A stretch of DNA of 49,585 nt, from assembly GCA_009786535.1 (NCBI GenBank), contig WQRX01000005.1, positions 1-49,585 on the forward strand, in the 5' to 3' direction. The position numbers and the translations under genes are program-made. Shown here piece after piece: positions 8,218 to 17,689 of this stretch (within the stretch, counting starts at the first letter, position 1; every line of letters begins with the position of its first letter). The notes below the pieces were generated by a model. That model made no database searches. It was not told where the DNA came from and was given only the letters and a program-made list of their open reading frames with translations. The DNA comes from Defluviitaleaceae bacterium (GTDB lineage: Bacteria; Bacillota; Clostridia; Lachnospirales; WQUN01).

Positions 8218-9123
8218 TTAACTGTCACCGCCCAATAAATATTTTTTTATGTTTCTGTTATTAAAGCCGTCAATTACACATTCTGTTATTTCTTTATCCG
8301 CCAAGCCCGCAAGCCGCGCGTAAAAATACACATTCCGCAAGCAACTAAATGCGCGCAACGGTAACACTTGCAGCCAATCGTTAAATTCCCATTTTTTCCA
8401 ATATGCTTCTAATGCGTCAAATACATCTGCATACACTGTAGCAAGGTTATGCTTGTTTGCTACTGTATATATATTTGAGCTTTCGCGTTGGTAGTAATTA
8501 TATAACCCCTGTGATATAAATGTTACCTTGTTTAAATGGGGCAATAGCTTAAAATTAAATAACGTATCGTCTGCAAGTGGATATTGTTCGAACAAGACAC
8601 CCGATTTTTTTATTATGTCTGTTTTATATAAACGTGACCATATATAGTTATTGGGCTTTGGGCAGGCACAAAAACGGGCAAAATAACCATATATATCTTC
8701 CTTTATATCAACTGCCTGTTCTTTCATTTGGGAATACGACATAACGGTATGGGTGTCGTATATAAGGTTATAATTACAAACCGCCATATCCGCGTTGGAA
8801 GCGGTTATGGCGGTTACTAATGCGTCGTACATAGTAAGCGTTAAATAATCGTCGCTGTCTACAAAGGCAAGATATGCACCCGTAGCAACGCCGATGCCAA
8901 CATTACGGGCAGCCGAAACACCCCCGTTGGGTTGGTTAATGTAGCGGACGCGATTATCTGCGGTAAAGGGTTGAATACGTGCATCTGTGTTGTCTGTTGA
9001 GCCATCGTTGACAATAATTACTTCTAAATTTGTATATGTTTGCTGTAAGACACTTTCCAAGCACCGTGTAATATACGCCTCTACATTGTAGCATGGAATT
9101 ATAACCGAAATTTTAGGATTCAT
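8218..9123 (-). CDS. Glycosyltransferase family 2
   Basis: A 301-aa enzyme when started at ATG 9123, chosen because [13 protein letters not shown] begins the GT-A fold as usual; an upstream frame extension adds 11 unlikely residues. Motifs are [15 protein letters not shown], the GGVSAARN turn, and DSDDY as the DxD. The start overlaps the end of the cytidylyltransferase gene by 11 bases, so the pair is coupled. The close similarity to EpsJ/WcaA-like transferases suggests one sugar transfer in a surface glycan; donor and acceptor are unknown. Confidence 0.85.
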   Translation of the reverse strand: MNPKISVIIPCYNVEAYITRCLESVLQQTYTNLEVIIVNDGSTDNTDARIQPFTADNRVRYINQPNGGVSAARNVGIGVATGAYLAFVDSDDYLTLTMYDALVTAITASNADMAVCNYNLIYDTHTVMSYSQMKEQAVDIKEDIYGYFARFCACPKPNNYIWSRLYKTDIIKKSGVLFEQYPLADDTLFNFKLLPHLNKVTFISQGLYNYYQRESSNIYTVANKHNLATVYADVFDALEAYWKKWEFNDWLQVLPLRAFSCLRNVYFYARLAGLADKEITECVIDGFNNRNIKKYLLGGDS

Positions 9124-9544
9124 TTTTAATGATGGGCGGTGTAATGTCGCGCCCATATCCCCCTAAGTCTGTTTTAATTTGTGATGTGGATACTTCCAAT
9201 GTGCGTTTAAAATAAATAACCTCAACGTATTTTTTTAAAAAGTCAAATTTACCTTCCCAATCGTCTCCCATGCAAAAGATATTAACATGGTATAAATGAA
9301 TATCCTCTATTTTTTGGTTCCAAGATTTTTCGGGTATTACCAGGTCTACATAGCGAATAGCCTCTAGGTGCTGCTTGCGTTCCCCGTAAGCAAAATAGCA
9401 TTCCTTCTTTTTTTCTCTTTTATTAAATTCATCTTCGGATAATGCCACAATCAAATAATCCCCTTGCTCCCTGGCACGGCGCAACAGGTTAATGTGCCCG
9501 TAATGCAATAGGTCAAATGTACCGTAGGTGATTACCCGCTTCAT
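9113..9544 (-). CDS. tagD: Glycerol-3-phosphate cytidylyltransferase-like (CDP-glycerol synthesis)
   Basis: A 143-aa nucleotidyltransferase of the TagD/GCT type, which makes CDP-glycerol from CTP and glycerol 3-phosphate. The [10 protein letters not shown] block holds the HxGH catalytic motif (about 14-17). [14 protein letters not shown] near the C-terminus corresponds to the family's RTxGISTTxI, with Glu-Val in place of Gly-Ile, so substrate specificity may differ slightly. It is the first gene after the promoter at 9608-9580. Its product would feed the three CDP-glycerol-transferase-like proteins in this locus (21239, 40712, 42192). A CDP-ribitol or phosphonate-related role is possible but less likely. 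Confidence 0.85.
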   Translation of the reverse strand: MKRVITYGTFDLLHYGHINLLRRAREQGDYLIVALSEDEFNKREKKKECYFAYGERKQHLEAIRYVDLVIPEKSWNQKIEDIHLYHVNIFCMGDDWEGKFDFLKKYVEVIYFKRTLEVSTSQIKTDLGGYGRDITPPIIKNES

Positions 9545-9564
9545 ATGTTAACCTGCCATTCTAT

Positions 9565-9591
9565 ATTGTTTCTTCCATTACTATACACTTA
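9565..9591. repeat. 27-bp promoter-region repeat, copy 1
   Basis: Matches 12620-12646 at 26 of 27 positions (ATTGTTTCTT[C/T]CATT, then ACTATACACTTA). It covers the -10 box and the start of the leader on the - strand. Confidence 0.85.
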
Positions 9592-9608
9592 TTTGGGGTA
9601 TATGAGAA
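9580..9608 (-). promoter_or_regulatory. Sigma-A-type promoter of the 9.5-6.8 kb operon
   Basis: On the - strand: TTCTCA, 17 bases, TATAGT, 36 bases before the cytidylyltransferase start. The core is a near copy of the promoter at 12663-12635. Confidence 0.55.
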
Positions 9609-9617
9609 GATTATTTA

Positions 9618-10961
9618 TTACATTAACTCAATTATTTTAGTATGGCATACATTACGCTCTGTTAAAAAAGCTTTAGCCTCATTTACTGCGTGATTGTCCA
9701 TAATTGCGATTACAACATAATCAAAATGGTTGCTTTCGGTTACTTCGTTTGGGTTAGAAACAGGATAACCCTGTAATGCCAATGCCTTCCAATTTTTATC
9801 TACCCATTTGTAAATATTACAATATTCGGAAAGTGTAATAAACCGATGTATATGCTTTCCCATATTGCCGGCGCCATATATAATTATTTGATTACTTGCC
9901 GTGATTTGATTAAACGCATCGGAATAGCACCACCTGTTATTGCGAATTTCTTTTTGCATGGATTTATACATCGCATCGTTTAATGCAGGGGATTTAATGT
10001 TATGCTCAAGCATGTCCAGCAGATATTCCATGTACCATATAGCATTGGACCGGGCATGTATTAACTCCAACTCACTTTTACTGTAAGTGTTTAACAATTC
10101 GTTGTACTTATCAATTACATGCACCGCATCATACCCGCGTGCTTTTAAATCCTGCACATAACCATAAAGAGATGTAAAGCACGCATTCATTATCATGTTA
10201 TATTCATTTTGGGGCAGGTATTTGTAGCGTTCTTTAATTACATTAAATGCTTCAAAGCAACATGCCCATCTTTTTTCAAAGTTACCCACCAGCGAATCGG
10301 GGTTGTTAACCCTGTGATAAACCATTTTTATATCGGCACACATTATTCGCTTTGCGTTTACTACAGATGCGTAATAAAATGTGTGGTCGTTTGCATAACG
10401 CATAGCATCAAATGTTATGTTATTGTCTATCAAATATTTTTTTCTGTATATCCCATTCCATGGGGGCAAGGGGGGGCTGGTTGTAAGCCTTTGCGCTGCT
10501 TCGCTAAATGAAAAAGGTAATGTATAATCATTTTCCAATGCAGTGGGTAAAGAATAGTGTTGTCGATTAACAAGCTGGTCACTAAAAGCATCAATTAGCC
10601 ATGATTTTGTTTTCAAGTGGTCTAAGTTATGGTGCTTAACAATGTCATACACTTGTATACATACATCGTCGGCCAGATAATCATCCGCGTCCAAAAAAAT
10701 TATATATTCGCCTAATGCAATATTTAATCCTGTGTTTCTGGCAACCCCTGCGTTTAAATTTTGTTGGTGTACTACTTTTACATTTTTATGTTTACGTGCA
10801 TATTCGTCAAGTATCTGTGCCGAATTATCGGTAGAACCATCATTTACACATATCATCTCTATTTCCTTAAGAGATTGACTTAGCACGCTATCAATGCATT
10901 TATGCAAAAAAGGCGCTGCATTGTACACAGGTGCTATCACTGATATTTTAATAGACTCCAC
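9618..10961 (-). CDS. Glycosyltransferase family 2 with C-terminal Rossmann-type GAG domain
   Basis: A 447-aa protein. I chose GTG at 10961 because GGAGG lies eight bases before it and the GT-A fold begins at once (VESIKISVIAPVYN). The usual motifs follow: [17 protein letters not shown], and DADDY as DxD. From about residue 355 to the end is a second domain with IIIYGAGNMGKHI and VVIAIMDNH, the small Rossmann-like module that recurs in this locus; here it is C-terminal. The start lies one base after the stop of the GT4 gene. The transferred sugar is unknown. Confidence 0.82.
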   Translation of the reverse strand: MESIKISVIAPVYNAAPFLHKCIDSVLSQSLKEIEMICVNDGSTDNSAQILDEYARKHKNVKVVHQQNLNAGVARNTGLNIALGEYIIFLDADDYLADDVCIQVYDIVKHHNLDHLKTKSWLIDAFSDQLVNRQHYSLPTALENDYTLPFSFSEAAQRLTTSPPLPPWNGIYRKKYLIDNNITFDAMRYANDHTFYYASVVNAKRIMCADIKMVYHRVNNPDSLVGNFEKRWACCFEAFNVIKERYKYLPQNEYNMIMNACFTSLYGYVQDLKARGYDAVHVIDKYNELLNTYSKSELELIHARSNAIWYMEYLLDMLEHNIKSPALNDAMYKSMQKEIRNNRWCYSDAFNQITASNQIIIYGAGNMGKHIHRFITLSEYCNIYKWVDKNWKALALQGYPVSNPNEVTESNHFDYVVIAIMDNHAVNEAKAFLTERNVCHTKIIELM

Positions 10962-10962
10962 G

Positions 10963-12543
10963 CTATAAACCTCCTCTAATTTTGTCATATATTTTTGCAA
11001 TAGCATTGGTGTTTGCTGTAGACGAAAAATTGTTATATGCGTATTCTCTGCCTGTATAAGCAATGCGGCTTGCTTCGCTTATATTGTTTATACTGTAAAT
11101 AATTTTTTTAGCAAGGTCATTTGCATCGCCTTTTGCAAATAATAACCCCGTTTGTTTATGATTGATTAACTCCGCCGTTGCACCATCATTTGTGCCAATT
11201 ACCAAACAACCCCCCATCATTGCCTCCGCGGTTGTGCGCCCAAAGGCTTCCGAGAGTGAGGACATTACAAATATATCGGCAGTACGGTAAAATTTTTCTA
11301 CATTTGCTTGCAGGTTATGGAAAATAACATATTTTGACAAGCTTTCCTCTTGCACCTTTTTTTTCATCGCATTGATATAATTACTATCACCGCCACCTAC
11401 AACGTTAGCACAAAAATTTACATTATGTTTTCTTAAAATAATGCAAGCATCAATAAATAGGTCAAACCCCTTTTGGGGGCTAATTGCACCCAAATATAAC
11501 AGGTTTGTTTGTTCATTTTTCATGATTGTTTTATCAGGCATATAAAATTTATTTGCATTTATACCATTATATATTACATTCAATTTTTGCTTGCACAAAA
11601 TATTTTCATATTTTTTTGCAATCGCGTTAGAAACAGTAATAATAGCATTTGACCTGTTTATTAATGCATAACCGTTGCTTTTATCTAATATTTGCATACA
11701 CTGGTCTTCTTCTAAAAATTCACGAATATGCCATACAACGGGGATGTTCATTTTTTGCGCCGCTAAAGCACCAACATGCGTCCATGATGTATTAATATGT
11801 ACAATGTCTATTTTCTCATTAGTTATAATTTGACATAAGTCATTAACGGCAGATTCATTTTTAGTTAATAATTTCTCTTTTCTTTTAACCGATATGGGGT
11901 TGTTCACTTCATTTATCGGCATTGTCCAACATTCCGCATTAATTAAGGCATAGCTTAATCCACGCTCAATTAGTTGCACTTCACCATTTCCAACCGGTAA
12001 AATTGGCAACGCTATAATCGTAGAAATATTGCATATTGTATTTAATTCATGGCATAGCTGCTTCATGCTAAGAAATGCACCTGATGTATCATATCGCTCG
12101 GATGCTATGAATAAAACGCGTAGTTTGGGGCTAGCCGTTAGCGCATTAGGCGGGTGATATACTTTGCCAAGGTCGCCTGTTTGTTGCAACATCATATCCT
12201 CAAGCAATATTTCGTTAACGGGTACCATGTTTTTAAATCCGTTTGTATCCAGTGTTTCTATAATTGCGGCATGATATTGTTCTATTGTACCAATAATAAC
12301 AAGGCAATTCTCTTTTTTTATCGTCTGCTCATCAACAAGGCATACCGGGATGCCCGTTAATTTATCGGGGTTTCCTTCTTTATCCGATACAAATACGGCA
12401 TGTAGCTTTACCGCGTTTATGTTCATTCTTTGCACAATTAAATTTCCTACATTACCCGCACCATATAAACAAACATACCGAAAAGCTGATGCCGCATCAA
12501 TTAATTCGCTTTCTTTGTTAATTACACCCAAGTTTTCACTCAT
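10963..12543 (-). CDS. Glycosyltransferase family 4 with N-terminal Rossmann-type GAG domain
   Basis: A 526-aa protein starting at ATG 12543 behind GAGG (11 bases). Residues 15-125 are the small Rossmann-like module (VCLYGAGNVGNLI, VFVSDKEG, LVIIGTIEQ). The rest is a GT-B retaining transferase: HINTSWTHVGALAA in the N-lobe, LYLGAISPQKGFDLFI, and the EAFGRTTAE nucleotide-sugar motif (ExFGxxxxE) near residue 420. Family members include PimA-like and WaaG-like enzymes. First gene behind the promoter at 12663-12635, coupled to the following GT2 gene. Confidence 0.85.
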   Translation of the reverse strand: MSENLGVINKESELIDAASAFRYVCLYGAGNVGNLIVQRMNINAVKLHAVFVSDKEGNPDKLTGIPVCLVDEQTIKKENCLVIIGTIEQYHAAIIETLDTNGFKNMVPVNEILLEDMMLQQTGDLGKVYHPPNALTASPKLRVLFIASERYDTSGAFLSMKQLCHELNTICNISTIIALPILPVGNGEVQLIERGLSYALINAECWTMPINEVNNPISVKRKEKLLTKNESAVNDLCQIITNEKIDIVHINTSWTHVGALAAQKMNIPVVWHIREFLEEDQCMQILDKSNGYALINRSNAIITVSNAIAKKYENILCKQKLNVIYNGINANKFYMPDKTIMKNEQTNLLYLGAISPQKGFDLFIDACIILRKHNVNFCANVVGGGDSNYINAMKKKVQEESLSKYVIFHNLQANVEKFYRTADIFVMSSLSEAFGRTTAEAMMGGCLVIGTNDGATAELINHKQTGLLFAKGDANDLAKKIIYSINNISEASRIAYTGREYAYNNFSSTANTNAIAKIYDKIRGGL

Positions 12544-12619
12544 ATATAAAACATCCTCATTTGACGAATGTACCAATCATATATCTTTTCATTTGCAATT
12601 CCAACACTCAATGGAGATT

Positions 12620-12646
12620 ATTGTTTCTTTCATTACTATACACTTA
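12620..12646. repeat. 27-bp promoter-region repeat, copy 2
   Basis: 26 of 27 positions match 9565-9591; the single change is C to T inside TCTT[C/T]CATT. Confidence 0.85.
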
Positions 12647-12663
12647 ATATGGGTTAATGGGAA
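12635..12663 (-). promoter_or_regulatory. Sigma-A-type promoter of the GT4-GT2 pair
   Basis: On the - strand: TTCCCA, 17 bases, TATAGT, about 92 bases before ATG 12543. It lies back to back with the + strand promoter of the UPF0175-PIN module. Confidence 0.55.
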
Positions 12664-12694
12664 GCATTTCGACAAATTCCATGGTTAACCCGGA

Positions 12695-12722
12695 TTTACA
12701 ATGCACGTAGTTGTGGTATAAT
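12695..12722 (+). promoter_or_regulatory. Promoter of the UPF0175-PIN module
   Basis: TTTACA (12695-12700), 16 bases, TATAAT (12717-12722), with TGG before the -10 giving an extended -10. The antitoxin start is 54 bases downstream and has GGAGG at 12765-12769. Confidence 0.75.
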
Positions 12723-12776
12723 TCACACTAGGTCGTACAGAACTGTATAAAGATTATCAGATTTGGAGGCTCAATA

Positions 12777-13037
12777 ATGTCAATGGTAGCAGTAGGATTT
12801 GATGTTCCGCAAGAGATATTACTTGACTTAAAAGTTACAGAGAAAGCGTTTATAAACTACACACGGAAATATTTGGCACTTGATTTGTATAAAAATAGAC
12901 ATATCTCGCTGGGTTACTGTACAGAACTGGCAAATATGAACGAAGAAGATTTCATCAAATTCCTTGGAGACAACGGTGTCTCTATTTTTGGTTTTGAAGA
13001 TAACGAGGAATTTTTAAAGGAACTGGACAATGCATAA
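12777..13037 (+). CDS. UPF0175 family antitoxin-like protein
   Basis: An 86-aa protein with the UPF0175 core: LALDLYKNRHISLGYC, ELANMNEEDFIKFLG and VSIFGF. The family is a short, helical, probably DNA-binding protein normally encoded just before a PIN-domain protein, and is regarded as the antitoxin. GGAGG seven bases before ATG and an extended -10 promoter upstream make this a freestanding + strand unit inside a - strand glycan locus. It overlaps the PIN gene by 8 bases. Autoregulation by the complex is likely by analogy. Confidence 0.85.
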   Translation: MSMVAVGFDVPQEILLDLKVTEKAFINYTRKYLALDLYKNRHISLGYCTELANMNEEDFIKFLGDNGVSIFGFEDNEEFLKELDNA

Positions 13038-13515
13038 AGTTATTGTAAATTCGACTCCAATTATTTCCCTCTGCCATATTGGAAAACTTGATTTGCTTAA
13101 AGAATTGTACGGCAAAGTTTTAATTCCTGAAGCTGTTTATCGTGAAATTAATGCAAAGCATGATTCTGTCGCAAAAGCAACGCTTGACAATTCCCTTGAT
13201 TGGATTAGGATATGTAAAATACAAAACGAGATGGCGAGGTTTTTCTTTAAATCCCAACTCCACGATGGTGAAGTTGAAGTTATGATTTTAGGCAAGGAAG
13301 AAGAAGCAACGCTATTAATCATAGATGACAAAAACGCTAAAAATCATGCAAAGTACTTAAAATTTAATGTAACCGGAACCCTTGGTGTTTTGTTAAAAGC
13401 AAAAAAAGTAGGACATATTAATGCTATCAAACCACTTCTTGATAAAATGGTTTCCGAGGGTATTTATATTGATGCCAAGGTACAGGCTTACTGTTTAAAG
13501 GAAGGCGACGAATAG
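13030..13515 (+). CDS. PIN-domain toxin-like protein (DUF3368 type)
   Basis: A 161-aa PIN-fold nuclease, putative RNA-cutting toxin partner of the upstream UPF0175 protein. Acidic residues expected for metal binding are seen in the block LHDGEVEVMILGKEE (about 78-92) and in IIDDKNAKNHA. The N-terminal VNSTPIISLCHIGKLDLL is typical of DUF3368, where the first Asp of other PIN families is replaced by Asn-Ser. The start overlaps the antitoxin stop. It ends 22 bases before the convergent radical SAM gene stop. Confidence 0.82.
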   Translation: MHKVIVNSTPIISLCHIGKLDLLKELYGKVLIPEAVYREINAKHDSVAKATLDNSLDWIRICKIQNEMARFFFKSQLHDGEVEVMILGKEEEATLLIIDDKNAKNHAKYLKFNVTGTLGVLLKAKKVGHINAIKPLLDKMVSEGIYIDAKVQAYCLKEGDE

Positions 13516-13536
13516 GAAGCCAAGGGCGCAGGTGAT

Positions 13537-15420
13537 TTACTCAAGGGGGAAAACCTCGTTAAAATTACGCACGGTGTAACCCAAGTTTTCATATATGGCG
13601 CGTACTTCGTTGGCTATGTCTTCGTTTAATATAGTAATAATCATTGTTCTGCCTTCGCCTGTATCGGCTGTATTGGGAGCCGTTATTTTTACCCCTTGCA
13701 ATAATGAGGCGGAAGGGTTTGCGTCCCATATCTCGTGTGTAAAGGGTGCATCTAAAATTTTTATTAAACGTAAAAAATTAAACATATTATTGCCTGCCCC
13801 ATAAAATATCGTATCCGCAGGTAATGCGTTTAAATTATGCACAATGCCTGCATCCTCTTGATTGGAGGGGATGTAAAAATCCTGTGGGGAATCGCTGGAT
13901 GTCATATAACGCATAATATCCTTGTACGTTAATGCATTTTTGTCGCAATACTTCGCCAGCTCTGCTAACTCTGTATAAAATACTTCCTCTCCATAAGCGG
14001 CATAATTAAATGGTTTTAGATTGTTAAACAGAGTTGTATATTTATCGCGTAGGTTAGCATAATATGTGGTGTCTTTATCAGTTACATATTTATTAATAAA
14101 GCTTTCTACCACTTCTTTAACACGTTCGTTGTAATATTTTATTTTTATGTTATTTTTGGTTAACTTATCAATAAATAATGACAAAGAAAACAGGGGTGTT
14201 CGTAAGGGCATTTTTCCATATTTTGTACCAAAAACATCTAAGCTTAATATTATATTGTCCAGATTCAATGCTTCCAACAGCTCTATTAGTGCGGTCATTT
14301 CTTTTTCGCTATCATTTATGCCTGTTATTACAATATACTTTAATTGAATATTTCCGTATTTTCTATAGCGTTTCAAATTTTGTATTACTTGCGGGAAGGC
14401 ATCAATACCTTTGGCAACCTTAAAGGTGTTGCGTGTTGCGCTGTCTATGCTTACATATAAAGCACTTCCGTTTTCTTGCATGCTGCTTGCTATTTTTTGA
14501 TTAAATACAATTGCATTAGTGAGGAAATATGCCCGATTATTTTTAATCGTATCTAATAGCAGGTCTTTGTGGGGCATTATTGTAATTTCGGCGGGTGAAA
14601 CGAGAAAAGTACAGTTTTCGTTAATATAATTATTATTTTTTAACCATACTAACATTTCGGCAGTCATCTTCGGGTGTTGGGAATGTACACTATTTTCTAT
14701 ATTATTTTCGGGTTTGCAATAAACCCCGCAATATATACAAGATGCTTGGCATATGGAAGGCTTGCAAGCTATGGTGATGGAGGAAAAGTGTGTAATGCCA
14801 AATAAATAATTAAACTGTGAAAGCTTTCGACAACCCAAGCAAAGTTTTGATATATTATTACATTCCCCTGTATTAAGCCCTTGTATTAATTTTTTTCTAT
14901 TATCTAAAAAATTAACAATCGTTTCTTCTGCGGTACTTAAATAAGGAAATTGTGGATAACCTGCTTTTGATAAATTATTTCCCGTACAGCATATTTCAAT
15001 TTTAGTGCTAAACATTAGTTTGTACGCCATTAATGTACAACCTTTTGCCTTGGTGTGTAAAATAGACTTTTCAAATCCATGTTTAAGCAAAAATTCTTCT
15101 GCGCTTTCGTAGGTAAATGATGTTCGTGGTATATCTGTTAATATCTCCCTTGCCTCAAAAAAATCGGCTGCGATTATTATTTTTATTTCATGTTTGTTCT
15201 CATTTAATAATTTTTCGGGCGTATGAACAGGGGTGTTAAAATTGGGAATACTGTTTTCTGTGTTATCTATAAAATATGTTACATCAATTTTATGGGAAAA
15301 TAAATATTGCAATAACACATTGCTGCGATTTGTAACGCCGAATACAACCACTTTATATCCAATTAATTGTTTAACATGGGTATCATCGGTTAAATAATCA
15401 TAGTTCATTGCATTTAACAT
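13537..15420 (-). CDS. Radical SAM protein with Rossmann-type domains at both ends
   Basis: A 627-aa protein. Residues 20-115 form one small Rossmann-like module (VVVFGVTNRSNVLL, YFIDNTEN). The middle is a radical SAM domain with the cluster motif CQASCIYC and the local subfamily marks: CC (EICCTGN), CLGC, PAEITIMP, YVSIDSAT and LKYIVITGIND. The C-terminal 90 residues are a second Rossmann-like module (IFYGAGNNM, DANPSASLLQG). The substrate is unknown. ATG 15420 has GAAGGG directly against it, so ATG 15408 (12 bases from it) is an equally good start. The gene follows the double radical SAM gene by four bases. Confidence 0.8.
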   Translation of the reverse strand: MLNAMNYDYLTDDTHVKQLIGYKVVVFGVTNRSNVLLQYLFSHKIDVTYFIDNTENSIPNFNTPVHTPEKLLNENKHEIKIIIAADFFEAREILTDIPRTSFTYESAEEFLLKHGFEKSILHTKAKGCTLMAYKLMFSTKIEICCTGNNLSKAGYPQFPYLSTAEETIVNFLDNRKKLIQGLNTGECNNISKLCLGCRKLSQFNYLFGITHFSSITIACKPSICQASCIYCGVYCKPENNIENSVHSQHPKMTAEMLVWLKNNNYINENCTFLVSPAEITIMPHKDLLLDTIKNNRAYFLTNAIVFNQKIASSMQENGSALYVSIDSATRNTFKVAKGIDAFPQVIQNLKRYRKYGNIQLKYIVITGINDSEKEMTALIELLEALNLDNIILSLDVFGTKYGKMPLRTPLFSLSLFIDKLTKNNIKIKYYNERVKEVVESFINKYVTDKDTTYYANLRDKYTTLFNNLKPFNYAAYGEEVFYTELAELAKYCDKNALTYKDIMRYMTSSDSPQDFYIPSNQEDAGIVHNLNALPADTIFYGAGNNMFNFLRLIKILDAPFTHEIWDANPSASLLQGVKITAPNTADTGEGRTMIITILNEDIANEVRAIYENLGYTVRNFNEVFPLE

Positions 15421-15424
15421 CCCT

Positions 15425-17689
15425 TCATAGGTTTATTTGTTTTATTTCATTTTTAGAATAATGGTCAAACCGAGTTCGCATTCCGTTTAAAATGCATAAA
15501 CGATTTAATCGACGTGCAGATGTGATTAATAGGTTAGATGCATCTACATCGCATGAATATTCAAGCGACATGTCCCTTGATATCGTTAATACGGGGGTTT
15601 TTAATTGTTTTATTATTTCCATTAACCCTTCAAAATCTGCCTGTTCGTCGTTAATGCCTGGTAATATGATATACTTTATTAATATTTGCCCGGGGTTTGA
15701 TTTTTTAGCATACAATTGTAAATTATTTATAGTTTGAGTAAAATTATTTACACCTTTTACCTTTTTCCATGTTTCTGCTGTACCGCTGTCAATTGAAAAA
15801 GATAAAGTTGAAAGAGAATTTGATGCAAGGTTATTAATAATAAAATCATCAACAATAAAAGCATTTGTCAAAAAAAGAGCGGTATTTTTTTTAATATAGG
15901 AAAATAATTTTTCTTTTAAAGGATGTATTGTAATTTCGCCCGTAGCAAAATGCCATGATACATCATCTGCCAGCATTTGGTTATCTATTAAATAATCTAG
16001 TAAACTAAATATTTTATTATATTGTGCGATGTGAATACTTTTGTCAAAAATAAAATATTGCGGATTCTTTTTCCTGGGATGGCAATAAATACACCTTGCT
16101 TGACAGGGCGAAGGATATAATGAAAGGGAAACACTATGGATAAGTCCATCGCCTCCCCCCCAATATCGCTTGTCAAATTGAGAACAGTTACTGCATATAT
16201 GTGACTTTTCGGCAGAGGGATACAAGCTCTCATAAATTGTTTTATTTCGTAAATCAATGAGATTTTTAATTGACGTTGCTTCTACTTCCCCCAACGGAGT
16301 AGACGGATAAGGGTGATACCCACAACAAAAGGCCAACCTTGCCTTTGTTTTATTTTGTTCTGCGGTATGGTGTAATATAGACAAGTGAAAAGTGTCTATA
16401 TTATTACAGCTACGATATTTTTTTTTAACGTTAACAAATTTGTTTGTTTCGCACATTTGTTTATATATAGGACAATGCAAGCATTTCACTGTATCTATGC
16501 ACGCATTGGGTTTAATATGCCCTTGCACCAGCGCTTTTGCTTGTTTATATTGCGTAGATGCTAATGCCTCTTGTAAACCTACTTCAAAAACGTTAATGCC
16601 AAATTTTTTACCTTTGGCGGTGCGGCAACACCCCAGCAGCTCGCCATTATAATTTATATAAGGCGTATTAAATAACTGATGACAAACTGACCCACCCTCA
16701 TTAAGTATACCGTTTGAATTTTTTTTAGTAGCCATCGACATTTCTTCACGCGATAAAAAGAATAGTCCCGTTTCACGCTTTAGCATTTCACGTTGGATGG
16801 GGATATAGTTTTTGTCCCATGTCAACTTCCATGTTAAACGCATATTTAACTCATTGGCGAGTTTTTTTGCTTTAATAACGTCCCCCTCTGTATTTTCGCT
16901 AATGACATATTGCCAACGCAATTTGGGGAACTCACTGTTATACTCTTTTTTTAATGCGTTTACACGTTTTATGTTATCAATAACCTTATTAAAGTCACCG
17001 TTTATCCTATATTTTTCATACACCTCTTGGCTAGCTCCATCAATAGCAACACTAAGTGAAAAAAATTTATACTTTACTAATGCTTCTAATACTTCATCAG
17101 AAATAGTATTAAAATTTGTTCCGTTATTAGCGTTTAACGCTATTCGTTTTTCATGAGCATATTCAATAATTTTATATAATTCGGGGTTAAGAAATATCTC
17201 CCCATTGTTGGCAAGCTCTATGCTTTTAACACTGGGTGTTGCATCAATAAATTTTATAAAATCTTCAAACTTTAGATAACCTTTGCCAACTGCACTGCTT
17301 ATCTCGTCATTGTTTCGCATATAACAAGTTTTGCAACTTAATTGGCAAAGAGTACATGCTTCCAGTCCTACGCGCAAGGGAGGCATATCTTCCCCCGTTA
17401 GGGATTGATTTGTTTCTAAGTAATAAGCGCAGTCTTTAAACCCCATTTCGGTAATTTGCTCAGCGATTGCCTCACTTATGGGTGTATCGGGGGTTATTAA
17501 CAGCATTAATTGGGACTTGTCCTCTTTATGCAATGTAGCTGGCGGTAAAATATTTATGTGGCGACCAAAACACTCTACATAAGGGACAGTTATGTGGTTA
17601 TCCACATAATAATCGGGTACAATGCCACTGTATGTGTATAAGTCCCGCGCCCTTGCACCTGCACCAAACATTACCAGTTTTTTTTGCAT
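15425..17689 (-). CDS. Double radical SAM protein with N-terminal Rossmann-type domain
   Basis: A 754-aa protein with three parts. Residues 1-95: the recurring Rossmann-like module (LVMFGAGARARDLY, YYVDNHI). Residues about 105-400: a first radical SAM domain with CQLSCKTCYM, then SPASM-like cysteines (GCCRTAKG, CLHCPIYKQMC). Residues about 430-754: a second radical SAM domain of the local subfamily, with CC, CSNC, CQARCIYC, GEITIHP, SFSIDSGT, KGVNNF and KYIILPGIND. Two complete radical SAM domains in one chain are rare. The start overlaps the pyruvyltransferase gene by 19 bases. An in-frame A9 run lies at 16418-16426. Its role in glycan tailoring is inferred from context. Confidence 0.82.
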   Translation of the reverse strand: MQKKLVMFGAGARARDLYTYSGIVPDYYVDNHITVPYVECFGRHINILPPATLHKEDKSQLMLLITPDTPISEAIAEQITEMGFKDCAYYLETNQSLTGEDMPPLRVGLEACTLCQLSCKTCYMRNNDEISSAVGKGYLKFEDFIKFIDATPSVKSIELANNGEIFLNPELYKIIEYAHEKRIALNANNGTNFNTISDEVLEALVKYKFFSLSVAIDGASQEVYEKYRINGDFNKVIDNIKRVNALKKEYNSEFPKLRWQYVISENTEGDVIKAKKLANELNMRLTWKLTWDKNYIPIQREMLKRETGLFFLSREEMSMATKKNSNGILNEGGSVCHQLFNTPYINYNGELLGCCRTAKGKKFGINVFEVGLQEALASTQYKQAKALVQGHIKPNACIDTVKCLHCPIYKQMCETNKFVNVKKKYRSCNNIDTFHLSILHHTAEQNKTKARLAFCCGYHPYPSTPLGEVEATSIKNLIDLRNKTIYESLYPSAEKSHICSNCSQFDKRYWGGGDGLIHSVSLSLYPSPCQARCIYCHPRKKNPQYFIFDKSIHIAQYNKIFSLLDYLIDNQMLADDVSWHFATGEITIHPLKEKLFSYIKKNTALFLTNAFIVDDFIINNLASNSLSTLSFSIDSGTAETWKKVKGVNNFTQTINNLQLYAKKSNPGQILIKYIILPGINDEQADFEGLMEIIKQLKTPVLTISRDMSLEYSCDVDASNLLITSARRLNRLCILNGMRTRFDHYSKNEIKQINL

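Noticed and set aside
10467..10473. G7 runs at about 10.47 and 28.04 kb as phase tracts
   Set aside because: They are short and lie in intact frames.
16418..16426. A9 tract in the double radical SAM gene
   Set aside because: It codes Lys-Lys-Lys in frame and the gene is intact on both sides; possible but unsupported as a switch.
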